A stretch of 64,000 nucleotides of DNA from Bryum argenteum (Eukaryota > Streptophyta > Bryopsida > Bryales > Bryaceae): positions 10,389,495 to 10,453,494 of the forward strand of contig CM073328.1 in assembly GCA_037043015.1 (NCBI GenBank). The letters run 5' to 3'. Shown piece after piece: positions 21,328 to 30,658 of the stretch. Position numbers and translations under genes: made by a program. The notes beneath the pieces were generated by a model that had not been told where the DNA came from, made no database searches, and saw only the letters and a list, made by a program, of their open reading frames with translations. The number at the start of each line of letters is the position of its first letter. Within the stretch, counting starts at the first letter, position 1.

Positions 21328-21376
21328 CTTGCGCATTGTCTGGTGTCGACCTCGGGTTGCCACCTGCTTGTGCGAG
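21328..21376 (+). promoter_or_regulatory. Upstream box shared by paralogues C and D (copy D)
   Basis: GCGCATTGTCTGGTGTCGAC, then GTTGCCACCTGCTTG, matching 16503-16546. It lies about 170-220 bp before the ATG, against about 90-135 bp for copy C. Confidence 0.65.
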
Positions 21377-21545
21377 CGCTAGAGCGTGCGGTGAGTGGCA
21401 CACACGTGCCACACGTGTGCATTTCACACATACATGCTGCCCGATTTTCGACTTTTCTATATTTTGTGTTAGTCCACGGAATACATATAACTATTTTTTT
21501 GAAATAGTTTAAAAACTTTCTTCCTTCGTTAGCATTTCGGTGACC

Positions 21546-22250
21546 ATGATGCCTAGCCAGGAGCGGAAGATAGCGAGAGACAAGGACCGCAAGAGGAAAG
21601 GAAAGATGCAAAGGAGATTCCACAAGATTCTCATAGATCCCACGCTACAGGCTTTTCCGGGGTGGGCGCAAGTAGAGGAACCGTGGACCCTCAAGACTTG
21701 CAAGTGGTACATTGCTTGGTGCCACATCGGCCATTTATTTCCACACTATCGTCACGAGTTTCATCGCCGCCTGAATTGCGCAAATTTGCACTATTGCCAT
21801 CACGATGAATTTGTGCAACGATGCATTGAAGTGTGGAAGTTCCTCTACGCCGGTGTGCATGTGGTGAGCAACGAGGTATCGTACAACATAGCACAAATGG
21901 TGTACGCGGAGGTAATTTTGCAGAGGGACGTGGATTGGAGGACGTTTAAAAAATCCCCTCAAACAATTAAGCCACAAGAACCGCATATTCCGCGAGCTCC
22001 TTACCCAGCGGCCAACCCACGAGAAGGGCTTACAACACCTAGGGGTTACAAAGGAGGAATCGCTGATGAGAACATAGTTTGGTCAGATTCGGAAGAAGAA
22101 GGGACCGAAGGCCGAGAAGTGGATGAAGGGGAGCCGAACCAAACGATGGAGGAAGGTCAGGCACATTTTGATGAAGGGGGGCCAAGCCAAGTTTGTACAG
22201 AAGGGGGGCCAAGCCAAATTTACAATGAAGGGGGCCCAAGCGAAGACTGA
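21546..22250 (+). CDS. Paralogue D: short member of the novel-domain family
   Basis: 234 residues from the ATG at 21546; a second ATG follows at once. The shared domain is complete and closest to paralogue C: FPGWAQVEEPW, YIAWCHIGHLFPHYRHEFH, CANLHYCHHDEFVQRCIEVWKFLY, NEVSYNIAQMVYAEVIL, VDW. It then has the same KSPQ and RAP linker as C and an acidic tail ending in three EGGPSQ-type repeats before TGA. The long coiled coil of B and C is absent, so the protein is either truncated or a naturally short form able to compete with the long ones. Array 6 and the C/D box are upstream. Intact frame. Confidence 0.8.
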   Translation: MMPSQERKIARDKDRKRKGKMQRRFHKILIDPTLQAFPGWAQVEEPWTLKTCKWYIAWCHIGHLFPHYRHEFHRRLNCANLHYCHHDEFVQRCIEVWKFLYAGVHVVSNEVSYNIAQMVYAEVILQRDVDWRTFKKSPQTIKPQEPHIPRAPYPAANPREGLTTPRGYKGGIADENIVWSDSEEEGTEGREVDEGEPNQTMEEGQAHFDEGGPSQVCTEGGPSQIYNEGGPSED

Positions 22251-22900
22251 CTAGTAGTTAGTTAATCACGTTTTTTTAGCAATTGTAGAAAAGTAGTGTA
22301 CTCGATACCAAACACTAAGTGCAATTGCCATTTTGTATGCAAAAACGTTGAATGTGAATATGAACTTTTTGATTTTCTTCAATTTAAATATTCTTGGTGA
22401 ATGCAATCTCACTATTGCATGTGGTATAAGCATAAAGGAAAAACCTTCAATGTCCGAGGTACCATCATCGATACATGGCAATTTTTATCATTCTTAATTA
22501 TTTAGGAAACGTGGATTGAGCAATATTCATCCCTTTAATTTTTGGATTTGGAGGAAGAGAAGTTAAAACTCTAGTTTCTAATATGAGTCCTTATTGTTCT
22601 CTCTCTTGCCTTCGCATGTTCCCTTTATTATTATTAATTTTTTTTCTTTTCAAAAGAAAAGCATTATTGCAAATCAAACATTTTTGAGCCACATGGTCTC
22701 CGGAATTCTAGTTATTAATAGCTCTACTATGTGGACGGTGGACCATGGAATTTGGACAGGCCCCAAATTTTGCAAAAAATAATTCAAAAAATGGCCCCAA
22801 ATGGGGGAAACGGGAAGGGCCAGAAAATTGATCCCCACCGAGCCTGGCATCCGAGCCACGCTCGTAGGGGAGAAATAAAGATACCCAACAGTCATCGCTA
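22251..22900. other. AT-rich spacer
   Basis: The 3' flank of paralogue D and the sequence before array 7. No gene recognised. Confidence 0.6.
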
Positions 22901-23054
22901 AGGCGACCGGCGGTTCAAGTGGGTAGGGCTAGGGCGACCGGCGGTCCAGCTAGCGCGATGAAGTCAACGCCCGAGGCGACCGCGGTTGATTAGCGCGACA
23001 AATAAGAGTTAGGCGACCGCCGATCTCGGGCGTGGCGACCGCCGATCCGGGCCG
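22901..23054. promoter_or_regulatory. GACCGRCGRTCGCC array 7 with TATA box, upstream of hAT gene
   Basis: Five units, mainly AGGCGACCGCCGATC in one orientation. A good TATA box, TATATAAA at 23059-23066, follows five bp after the array and the presumed hAT start (ATG 23236) is 170 bp beyond it. This is the clearest array-TATA-gene arrangement in the window. Confidence 0.75.
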
Positions 23055-23235
23055 CGCATATATAAAGGGGTCGTTCACGGGCTCAAGTCACTTTCCTTTG
23101 CGCTTGGCCCGTTGTCTTGGGTCTCCCCATGAGAAGCCCCCTGCTCGGTCTATAGGTGCAAAGAGTAACTTCAGCCCTTCTAGTGCGTGTTGTCGCCACC
23201 GGTTTCTTTGCAGCGGCGGAGGTGCGGTTCGAAAC

Positions 23236-26200
23236 ATGGAGCATTCTTCCCAATCCAACGGGTACCGATAATAGAAGAGACACTCGCAAATGGGACGAGT
23301 GGCTACGAGTATCCACGGAACGGAACGACAAGCCAAATACTCGCGTGTGCTTATTCGTGGGAAAAGCACGATCTTTGTAAGGCAACGAGCATTAGCTCAT
23401 TTCGGATATCCCCACAATTCCCCATTACCCCGTGTGCGAGGTTGCCCGTGGAGTTCTCGAGCTATTCCGTGATCATGGAGGGATAGTTCCAAAGAACAAC
23501 ATTTCTTATGCGGATGTTGTTCCGGACTCACGAGTGGATGCGGGCATACCATATGCGGCAAGGGAAACTACGGAGAACATAGATACCCCTCACATCAACT
23601 CAGAGAAGTACCATCCCCCTAACCTAAGGTCTAATCGGTGCCATCCTCTAACAAGGGGAGTCATGGCGGAATGGACAAAGGATCTCTACGCTCTCTAGTG
23701 GACGGCGACATGGGCAAAGGAGTATGGAGGATAGTTTTGATCTTGCCATTAGGCAAAATTTGGATGCAAAGTGGGCTTCATTTTTCTATGAGGCAAACAT
23801 TGCATTCAATGTCGTCGACATCCAAGGATTCATAAGTGCCGTTCAAGAGACAGCAAAGGCCGGTATTGGTGGATATCAACCACCCTCGTATCATGCTATT
23901 AGGACTACGATGCTCGATGCGAAGAAGGCGGCCGCAAAGGTCGGTAGAGGATCGAACAAAACTTTCTATCGAGAAGTACGGAGGAACAATATGCTCGGAT
24001 GGGTGGTCCGATGTCACAAGCGCACCACTCATTAACATGATGCTTGTTTGCCCAAAGGGGAGAAGTGTTTTTGGGATCGAGTGGATACTACGGGGAAGAA
24101 AAAGGACATTGCTTATGTGGCAAATGAAATGGCGAAGTACATAGAGGAGGTTGGACCACAAAACATCGTGCGGATATGCACCGACAATGCAAGCTCCATG
24201 TTAGGTCTTTGTGAAGAAGTTGCGAGATAGACTATCCTCACTTGTATGGACAAGGTTGTGCGGCACATATTCTAGACCTCCTTCTCGAAGATTGGGGAAA
24301 GAGGCATGGGTTAAGCAATTGGTGGAGCAAGCCAAGAGAGTGTGCACATTTATTAAGGGGTCCCACGTCCCCCTGGCTCTATTCGGAAGTACTCGCCGAA
24401 GGCTGCTTCAAGGTACCACCTCGGACTCGATTTGCAACAAACTACTTGATGATAGAGCGGTTGTTAAAGCTACAACAACCTCTGAACAACATGGTGATCG
24501 ATCCGGAGTGGCATGCGTTTGTCCAAACATTGTTCAACACGCAAAACAAATACACGATTCTGAGACAAAGGCAAGGAATGTGCGGATTAGCATTCGGAGC
24601 GATGAGTTAGGGAGAATTGTACGAAGTTTGTCAACGTAGTTGAACCAAGACTCTAGCTCTTCGGGAGTTCGACGGGGAAGTACCAAATGCATGCCTGGGC
24701 GTATGTGATCATGTCGGACCTTAAGGAACACGTGTTCTCTTTGCGTGAACCTCCATTCGAACTATCCCACGACATTGCTACAAAATACGAGGATGCATTT
24801 CAAAAACGATGGGAGATGATGCTCACAGACCTCCACTATGCAGCAGCTTTGTTGAACCCTTATTTGACAAATATTGGAGCAATTCAAAACAATGGAGAAG
24901 CAAGAAGAGCTCTAAACCGGGTCATAAGGAAGCTTAGCGCCCCAATGGGAGTGGTCTATGAGGAAGTGGTGCGGGAACTCATACAATATGAGGAGAGGAC
25001 GGGTCCATTTAACACCAATTCGAGGCCCCGATCCAGCTCACACACGACTTGTTACCCCATCAATGGTGGCATCAAGTCGGGGGGAATGCCTTGCCAAAAA
25101 TTGCGAAGAGGATTTTGGCATTGACATGTTCAGCTTCATCATGTGAGAGGAACTGGAGCATGTACTCTTTCGTGCACAACAAAGTGAGGAATCGGTTGTC
25201 AACTTCCAAAGCAGAGGACCTTGTGTACATCTATGCGAACGCCAAACTCGAGCGCCAGAAACGTACCAGATCGCCGAGAACGTGGTACGAAAATTACTTA
25301 GAAGAAGAGGACTCTGACGAAGAAGACTATGTACCCGACAATGAATGGGATGATGGTGTATTCATGGATAACTCGGAGGCAGATGACGACAATTATGTCA
25401 ACGACGGTTTCGAACACGACGACCTAGAGAATTGGAACGTCAACGAAGGAAACATGACTATTCATGTCAAGGACCCGTTTGAGTTCGATGACGACCAGGA
25501 TGTTCCACAACTGCCTCGCCAGTTTGCGGTATTTGCCAGCGACACAGAAGGAGAAGGAGTGGCAAATTTACAACTCCAAGAGAGTACCTGCCTAGCGAAA
25601 CAAGACTTGGTAAACCGGATGGATGAAGAGAACATTGGTCCACTTAAAGGCAGCCCACACTCTAACAACGACGATAAACTTGAGAGTGTGAAGGGCACGG
25701 TTACCACGACAGGGGTTCAAATGGACCAAATTAAAGTGGAACCTAACGATGTATCCAATTCAGGTTGCATGGAAGTGGGGTCACCTAGAGTTTCAACCAT
25801 TCGATCAAGGAATTCAACTCTTAACGGAGATGACTCCGATGTACCTCTACAACAATTGTTCCCAAGGGTTACCCAACCTAAAGGGGCCCATACAACACGT
25901 ATGGTATTGCCGAAGATGGAGGTCAAGATAGAACCAACAAGTCCAACATGCAACCGGGCATTGGCAGTGGCACGAGACGTCGGGCCATCTACACAACCTC
26001 GCAATCGTATTACACGAGGCCAGAAGCGTTTGAGGAAGGCACACGATCGACGATGTCGGAAAGGAGCACGTGTACATGAAGAAGTCCATGCTGGGATTGC
26101 TTCATCCAATAATCCGAATACACGTACAATGCGCCATCTACCACTGAACGCAAACGGGATCACTAATGCTTCACGGCCCTTGAAGCGCCTCGTTACAGTG

Positions 26201-26386
26201 AACAAGAAAACAACCACGGACACGGAATTGCGCAATTTGGCGAGTGAGGTTGAGTGTGAAGTTCGCAATGAGACAGAGGATGAAGACGAGGATGGCGACC
26301 AAAGCACCGATGACTCTCTAGGTGAAACCGATCCAAACGCAGATGAAGTGTCAAGCGACGATACGTATACATTGAAGGATACCTAA
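23236..26386 (+). pseudogene. hAT-family transposase, frameshifted 5' two-thirds
   Basis: From MEHSSQSNGYR the coding sequence proceeds in broken frames. 23290-23500 resembles a damaged BED zinc finger. 23724-23960 reads WASFFYEANIAFNVVDIQGF and PPSYHAIRTTMLD, the DUF659-type region of plant hAT transposases. About 23960-24050 reads GGTICSDGWSDVTSAPLIN with the first catalytic Asp, in a new frame; 24048-24230 reads VRICTDNASS with the second Asp; 24242-24370 reads GCAAHILDLLLEDWGK. Near 25100-25200 SSCERNWS carries the catalytic Glu region of the hAT C-terminal dimerisation domain. At least five frameshifts or stops break the first 1.9 kb. Function: cut-and-paste DNA transposase, now dead. 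Confidence 0.85.
25049..26386 (+). CDS. hAT dimerisation domain with long acidic C-terminal extension
   Basis: The longest intact piece of the hAT gene, 445 codons without a break. Residues 1-70 contain the hAT C-terminal dimerisation signature (NALPKIAKRILALTCSASSCERNWS, VHNKVRNRLSTSKAEDLVYIYANAKL). About 370 further residues are unusual for hAT: a strongly acidic stretch (EEEDSDEEDY), two sumoylation-like motifs, IKVEP and VKIEPTSP, and a basic patch RGQKRLRKAHDRRCRK. VKIEPTSP fits the phosphorylation-dependent form (psi-K-x-E-x-x-S-P). No initiation codon of its own is convincing. It may be only the best-preserved remnant of the transposase. Confidence 0.6.
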   Translation: MLPHQWWHQVGGNALPKIAKRILALTCSASSCERNWSMYSFVHNKVRNRLSTSKAEDLVYIYANAKLERQKRTRSPRTWYENYLEEEDSDEEDYVPDNEWDDGVFMDNSEADDDNYVNDGFEHDDLENWNVNEGNMTIHVKDPFEFDDDQDVPQLPRQFAVFASDTEGEGVANLQLQESTCLAKQDLVNRMDEENIGPLKGSPHSNNDDKLESVKGTVTTTGVQMDQIKVEPNDVSNSGCMEVGSPRVSTIRSRNSTLNGDDSDVPLQQLFPRVTQPKGAHTTRMVLPKMEVKIEPTSPTCNRALAVARDVGPSTQPRNRITRGQKRLRKAHDRRCRKGARVHEEVHAGIASSNNPNTRTMRHLPLNANGITNASRPLKRLVTVNKKTTTDTELRNLASEVECEVRNETEDEDEDGDQSTDDSLGETDPNADEVSSDDTYTLKDT

Positions 26387-26748
26387 AGACGGGTTATTAG
26401 AATTTTGTTATTTTGGATTGGAAGCAAGAAGTTCATTGTTAGTACTGCGGTACAATACTACAATGTATCTTTAAGTAGGGGCAACTATTAGCTTACAATA
26501 CTTTGGTATCCTAGTATGTTTCGGGAGTATAATACATATAGTTTGGTATATGTAATAGTTACATCATATATATGAATACTATGATTATAGACATGCGCAA
26601 ATTTGTACTATGAAATGCACCATTGACCTTGTTTCCAATTAAAAACGTATTCATAAAAATGCTTTGAAGCTCATTTTGTACCACTATGGATATATTTTTC
26701 ATGTTTCATATACAACCATAATGCTGGTCACATGGGCGCTACCCCCAG
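26387..26748. other. Spacer, 3' flank of hAT gene
   Basis: AT-rich, with repeated CTTTGGTAT / GTTTGGTATATG phrases near 26490-26550. No gene recognised. Confidence 0.6.
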
Positions 26749-27095
26749 GGCGACCGCCGATAGCCATAAGCGACCGACGATCGCCCTGGGCGATCGTCGG
26801 TCGCTAAGTACTAGACCGGGATCGCCTCATAGCGATTGCTGCCAGACGACCGCCGATCTGATAAGCGGCCGACGATCGCCCTGGCGTCGTCGGTCGCCAA
26901 TCTCGGACCCGGCGGTCGCCTACTAGCGATTGCTAGGGCCACCGCCGGTCTCCATACTGGACCGCCGGTCTTCCTACTGGACCGCCGGTCGCCTTCTCGC
27001 GGCAGCCAGGGCGATCGGCGGTCGCAGTAGGCGACCGACGATCGCCCCGGTGCGACCGCCAGTCGCCTAGCGAGGTCGCCCACCGCCGGTCGCCC
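26749..27095. repeat. GACCGRCGRTCGCC array 8 (right block end)
   Basis: The largest array, about fourteen units in both orientations, including GGCGATCGTCGGTCGC and GACCGACGATCGCCC. With array 1 it brackets the block at both ends just inside the retrotransposon sequence. No gene starts next to it. Confidence 0.85.
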
Positions 27096-27203
27096 ACTGT
27101 GACGTGTTTTTTTATTTTCCACGTCATTATCAACCCTACGCCACGTAGGATAATAGCTTTTTACCTCAAGGTAAATCTCAGCAAGTTTTTTACTATGTAA
27201 TTT
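27096..27203. other. Right end of 22.5-kb block
   Basis: Contains CCTACGCCACGTAGG, a perfect 6-bp stem with a 3-base loop at about 27134-27148, and GGTAAATC at 27171-27178, the inverted counterpart of GATTTACC at the left end. Possible degenerate terminal inverted repeat. Confidence 0.35.
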
Positions 27204-28777
27204 TTGGTACCGTCGACATTTTCGTCGACTCGACGTCTAACAGACATGTCCAATACGACAATTCAGACAGACATTCCCAAAATTGTGTCTAATAAGACAA
27301 CCCTGGTCCTAGCTACAAGTGTGGCAGATCTAATCGAAGAGATTATGCCTTTTAGTGCAAATCTATATGAAGGAAGGCTTAGAGATATTGGCATATATCT
27401 GAGTACACTTAAAAGACAAGATGATTGGGCGGACAAGACTTTTAAAGATATCAGACACCAGTCTTATGCTTATCTTTTGAGAGATGGAGTACTATGGAAA
27501 CGGCCAAAGAGGAAGGATGGAGTACCGCTAAGAGTTATCGGTGATGGAGATACTAAGACCCAAATACTTACGGAGTTCCATAATACGTTTTGGGCGGGTC
27601 ATAGAGGTATCTGGGCCACTTATAACAAAATTAAGGAGCGGTATTGGTGGAAAGGCCTTTACAAGGATGTTGAAGACTTTGTAGCCTCGTGCACTGAGTG
27701 TCAAGTTCAGTCCAAAGTTCGTTACAGAGATGAATTACATCCAACATATCCACTTTCTATACATTTTCAGTGGGTAATTGATTTGGTTGCAATGCCATTG
27801 GGATTATGGGGCATGAAGTATCTTGTTTTGGCCAGAGAGGAGCTCTCAAATTATGTGGAGGGTAGAGCACTAAGAACTAAATCTACTGAAGGGGTTTGTA
27901 GATTCATACTAGAAGATATCTTCAGTAGATATGGTGCTATTGGAAGAATGAGAGCGGATCGAGGAGAATTAGATGCTGCAGAGGCAAGGACTTTCTTTGA
28001 AAGATATGGTGTAAGGCTACGGTTAACAACGACTTATAATCCTGAAGCTAATGGCAAGAGTGAGAGATGACATCCTCCTATTATTAATGCTCTTGTAAAA
28101 GCTTGTAAAGGAAAGCCAAAACAGTGGCCAAGGCTTTTGCCTTTCGCCTTATAAATTGGGCTGATAGAACCACTCACAGCACAGTGATTGGTTATATGCC
28201 AATTGAACTTATGTTGGGGCAGAAACCAATTATGCATGCAGAAGATTTGGTACCCACTTGGGTATTCTTGGAATGGAGAGATGGCATTGCCAGAGAGAAG
28301 CTTTTGGAACTTCGTATTCAACAACTCGAGAGATTGCCTGAAGATTATAAGCTTGCGTTGGAGAGAATTAAGGCGTCTCGGTTGAATAACAAAGAAAGAT
28401 TTGATAAAACTCATCGATTAAGGACCAAAAGCATTGAAGCAGGAGATTGGGTGTTGGTTTATGACAGCAGCTTGGAGCATCAACATAGCAGTGTGAGGAA
28501 GTTTTCTCGAAGATGGTTTGGACCGTATGTGGTTGTAACCACTCATGATAACGGGACCTACACTCTTCGAGAACTTGATGGGACTATGTTAAAAATTCCA
28601 ATTGCTGGGAAGCGCATTAAAGCCTTCAAACGTAGAGATGGGAGATTTCATCGAGAAGATATTGCAGAATTTCAAAGCACAGAAGATGATGAAACAAATG
28701 AACTATATTCTGAGTCTGAAGACAACGAGGATGGAGCAGAAGATAACACAGATGGAGATGAAGACAATGAACAGTGA
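27204..28777 (+). pseudogene. Ty3/gypsy integrase, missing half of the pol at 2588-4735
   Basis: The first 35 residues are a Q-T-D linker like the end of the RT-RNase H frame. Then come the HHCC zinc domain (EFHNTFWAGHRGIW ... CTECQ), and the catalytic core with IDLV (first Asp) and RADRGE (second Asp). Further on are TTTYNPEANGKSER and the conserved region around NPEANG. The frame stops at TGA 28068, where relatives have Gly (GGA), and shifts near 28150. The rest, from INWADRTTHST to 28777, includes GYMPIELMLGQKP and a C-terminal SH3-like RRWFGPYVVV with an acidic tail. At least two lesions make it inactive. Order and strand match the RT-RNase H frame, so both are halves of one element. Confidence 0.85.
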
Positions 28778-28810
28778 AAGGTTGGCACATACCGGAGGAT
28801 GTGCAGGTTT

Positions 28811-28818
28811 AGAGGGGG
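28811..28818 (+). other. Polypurine tract and start of 3' LTR
   Basis: AGAGGGGG immediately followed by TGCATG at 28819, the usual PPT-LTR junction, 34 bp after the integrase stop. The LTR end was not located. Confidence 0.55.
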
Positions 28819-30658
28819 TGCATGTCGTGATGATATCAGTTATATGTTGTAAAAAACTAAATATAAGTTGATAACCTCATAGTTTTCCATGTACCTGGTA
28901 CGTGGTAAATATATGAGTGTATTATTAGATTAAAAATATGTTTTGTGGTGAGAACCACAGTATAGGCCTAGAGGAATGGATAATAAATTTTTCGTGACAG
29001 GCCGTATCTTGGAGGCAATCGTGCATCTTGTCGCGATGGAGAGGTAGGGCGCCGGTTGGTGGCATTATTTCCTGCCATTTACTCTCGCCAGTAGAGCCAA
29101 GTCACGAGCTGGTTGTGTCGCTCAACGGGTCCAGCGGGGTTCGAACCCGGACCGACAGAACGCAGCATCGACTTTCAAGCCAACCAACCAAGTCCGCGAC
29201 TTGGCGACTGTATATCGAGCAGCGGCGGATTTATTCAACCATCGGGAGTCGGAACTACGAGCCCGAGGGCGTGGTGGGGTGAAATTATCCTAGTGGGAAC
29301 TCATTTAGTTTATTTATGATTGGAGTTGATGTTGAGTTTCTTACATAATGTTAATATATAGAATAATTCGGTGGAAATCCAACCATTTGGTTGGTACCGA
29401 ATAGGTAGAATAGAGTATTTTGTATTTCATTAGTTAAGGAGATAATAAGAGATAAGGGGCAGCATGGAGGTGACCATCCATGCCCAATGGCATGAGAGAT
29501 GCCACATGGGCATGGTATGGGCCTTGGTGGCCCCCCCTTTCTCTCTCTCCTTTCTCCTTGGGAGCTGCTGGCTTTGGAGGAGTAGTGTGTTTTGAGTTTT
29601 TGGAGTGAGTTGCTAAGTTTTGAGGGTGTTGTATAGTGTTAAGAGAGCTTTCCGAAATGGTATCAAGGGAGTTCATACGTTTTGTGAGGAAGGAGCAACA
29701 CTCTTTTTAGTGCAAAGAGGTCTGCTGCCATGTATTTTTGATTACCGTGACTTCGAGGAGTCACTACGTTTTGTAAAAACCGTTTCTAAGTGTGACATTT
29801 GGAAGGTTTTGTGCATCTTGAGGTTGTGTTTGTAAAAAACTATCAAGTGTGTGATTTGAAGATAGTATGAGGCCGTGGTGCCGATTTGAAGTAGAGAGGG
29901 TTTCTTCCTCTCTTAACATAGGAGCGGTTTTGAGATGACCGTTTTTTGATTTGACCTCATAACTTTTGTGTGATCTTTCTGAGATTGAGATTCAGAGGGT
30001 TTGTAATATAACTTGTCAGCTTTCTATAGAGCTATCACGCACTAACTTTGGAGCTTTTGAGTGTAGTTGGCACTCTTTTTAGTGAAGAAAGGTCTGCTGC
30101 CTTGAAAAATTTGATCTCCTAACTTCTACTGTCCATAGAGTTTTGTGTGATAACCTTCAAGACTTGAGATTTGGTATGCTTGTAGTATGTTTTAGTGGCT
30201 TTCTATCAACATATTGCTTGCTTGATTCTAATTTCGTATGAAGGTTTAGTGATTAACCAAAGTAAGAGGAAAACCACGGTTAGAGTTTACTTAAACTAAC
30301 AAAGGGTATACCAAGGGTATATCTAGGATAAGGGTCTTATAGAAGAGGGTATAAAAGGGGCAGGTATCTAAGGGTAAGGACCTTAAAGGGTTAAGGGTAA
30401 TTAGAAATAATTACCTTAATCATGTTTGTTAACACTAATCATAATTAATTAACATTAACTCTGTTTTATCAATCTAATCACAGTTAGAGACTAATCAAGG
30501 TTAGAAGTTTTAATTAATCCTATTTAGTCAACTAATATTTTGTCTAATCACTTATGATTAATTAAGCTAATCTAATCTCAATTAAGGTTTACTTAACACA
30601 TTAATACTAATCTTTTAACATATCCTTAATACTGTTTGTGTTATTTACAATGACTTTC
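28819..30658. other. Probable LTR sequence and AT-rich flank
   Basis: No credible ORF. GGTTCGAACCC at about 29130 resembles a tRNA T-arm but no cloverleaf could be built around it. TGGTATCAAGG at 29658-29668 resembles the tRNA-iMet primer-binding site TGGTATCAGAGC, so another 5' LTR may end just before it, although no CA lies there. From 30270 the sequence is AT-rich with repeated TAATCA/TTAGTT phrases. Confidence 0.35.

Noticed and set aside
4881-27095. CGATCG-rich arrays as CRISPR or as cyanobacterial HIP1 (GCGATCGC) DNA.
   Set aside because: Spacing is irregular, both orientations occur, there are no cas genes, and the surroundings are eukaryotic transposons.
29100-29170. tRNA gene suggested by GGTTCGAACCC near 29130.
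   Set aside because: No anticodon arm or acceptor stem could be paired on either strand; more likely LTR sequence.
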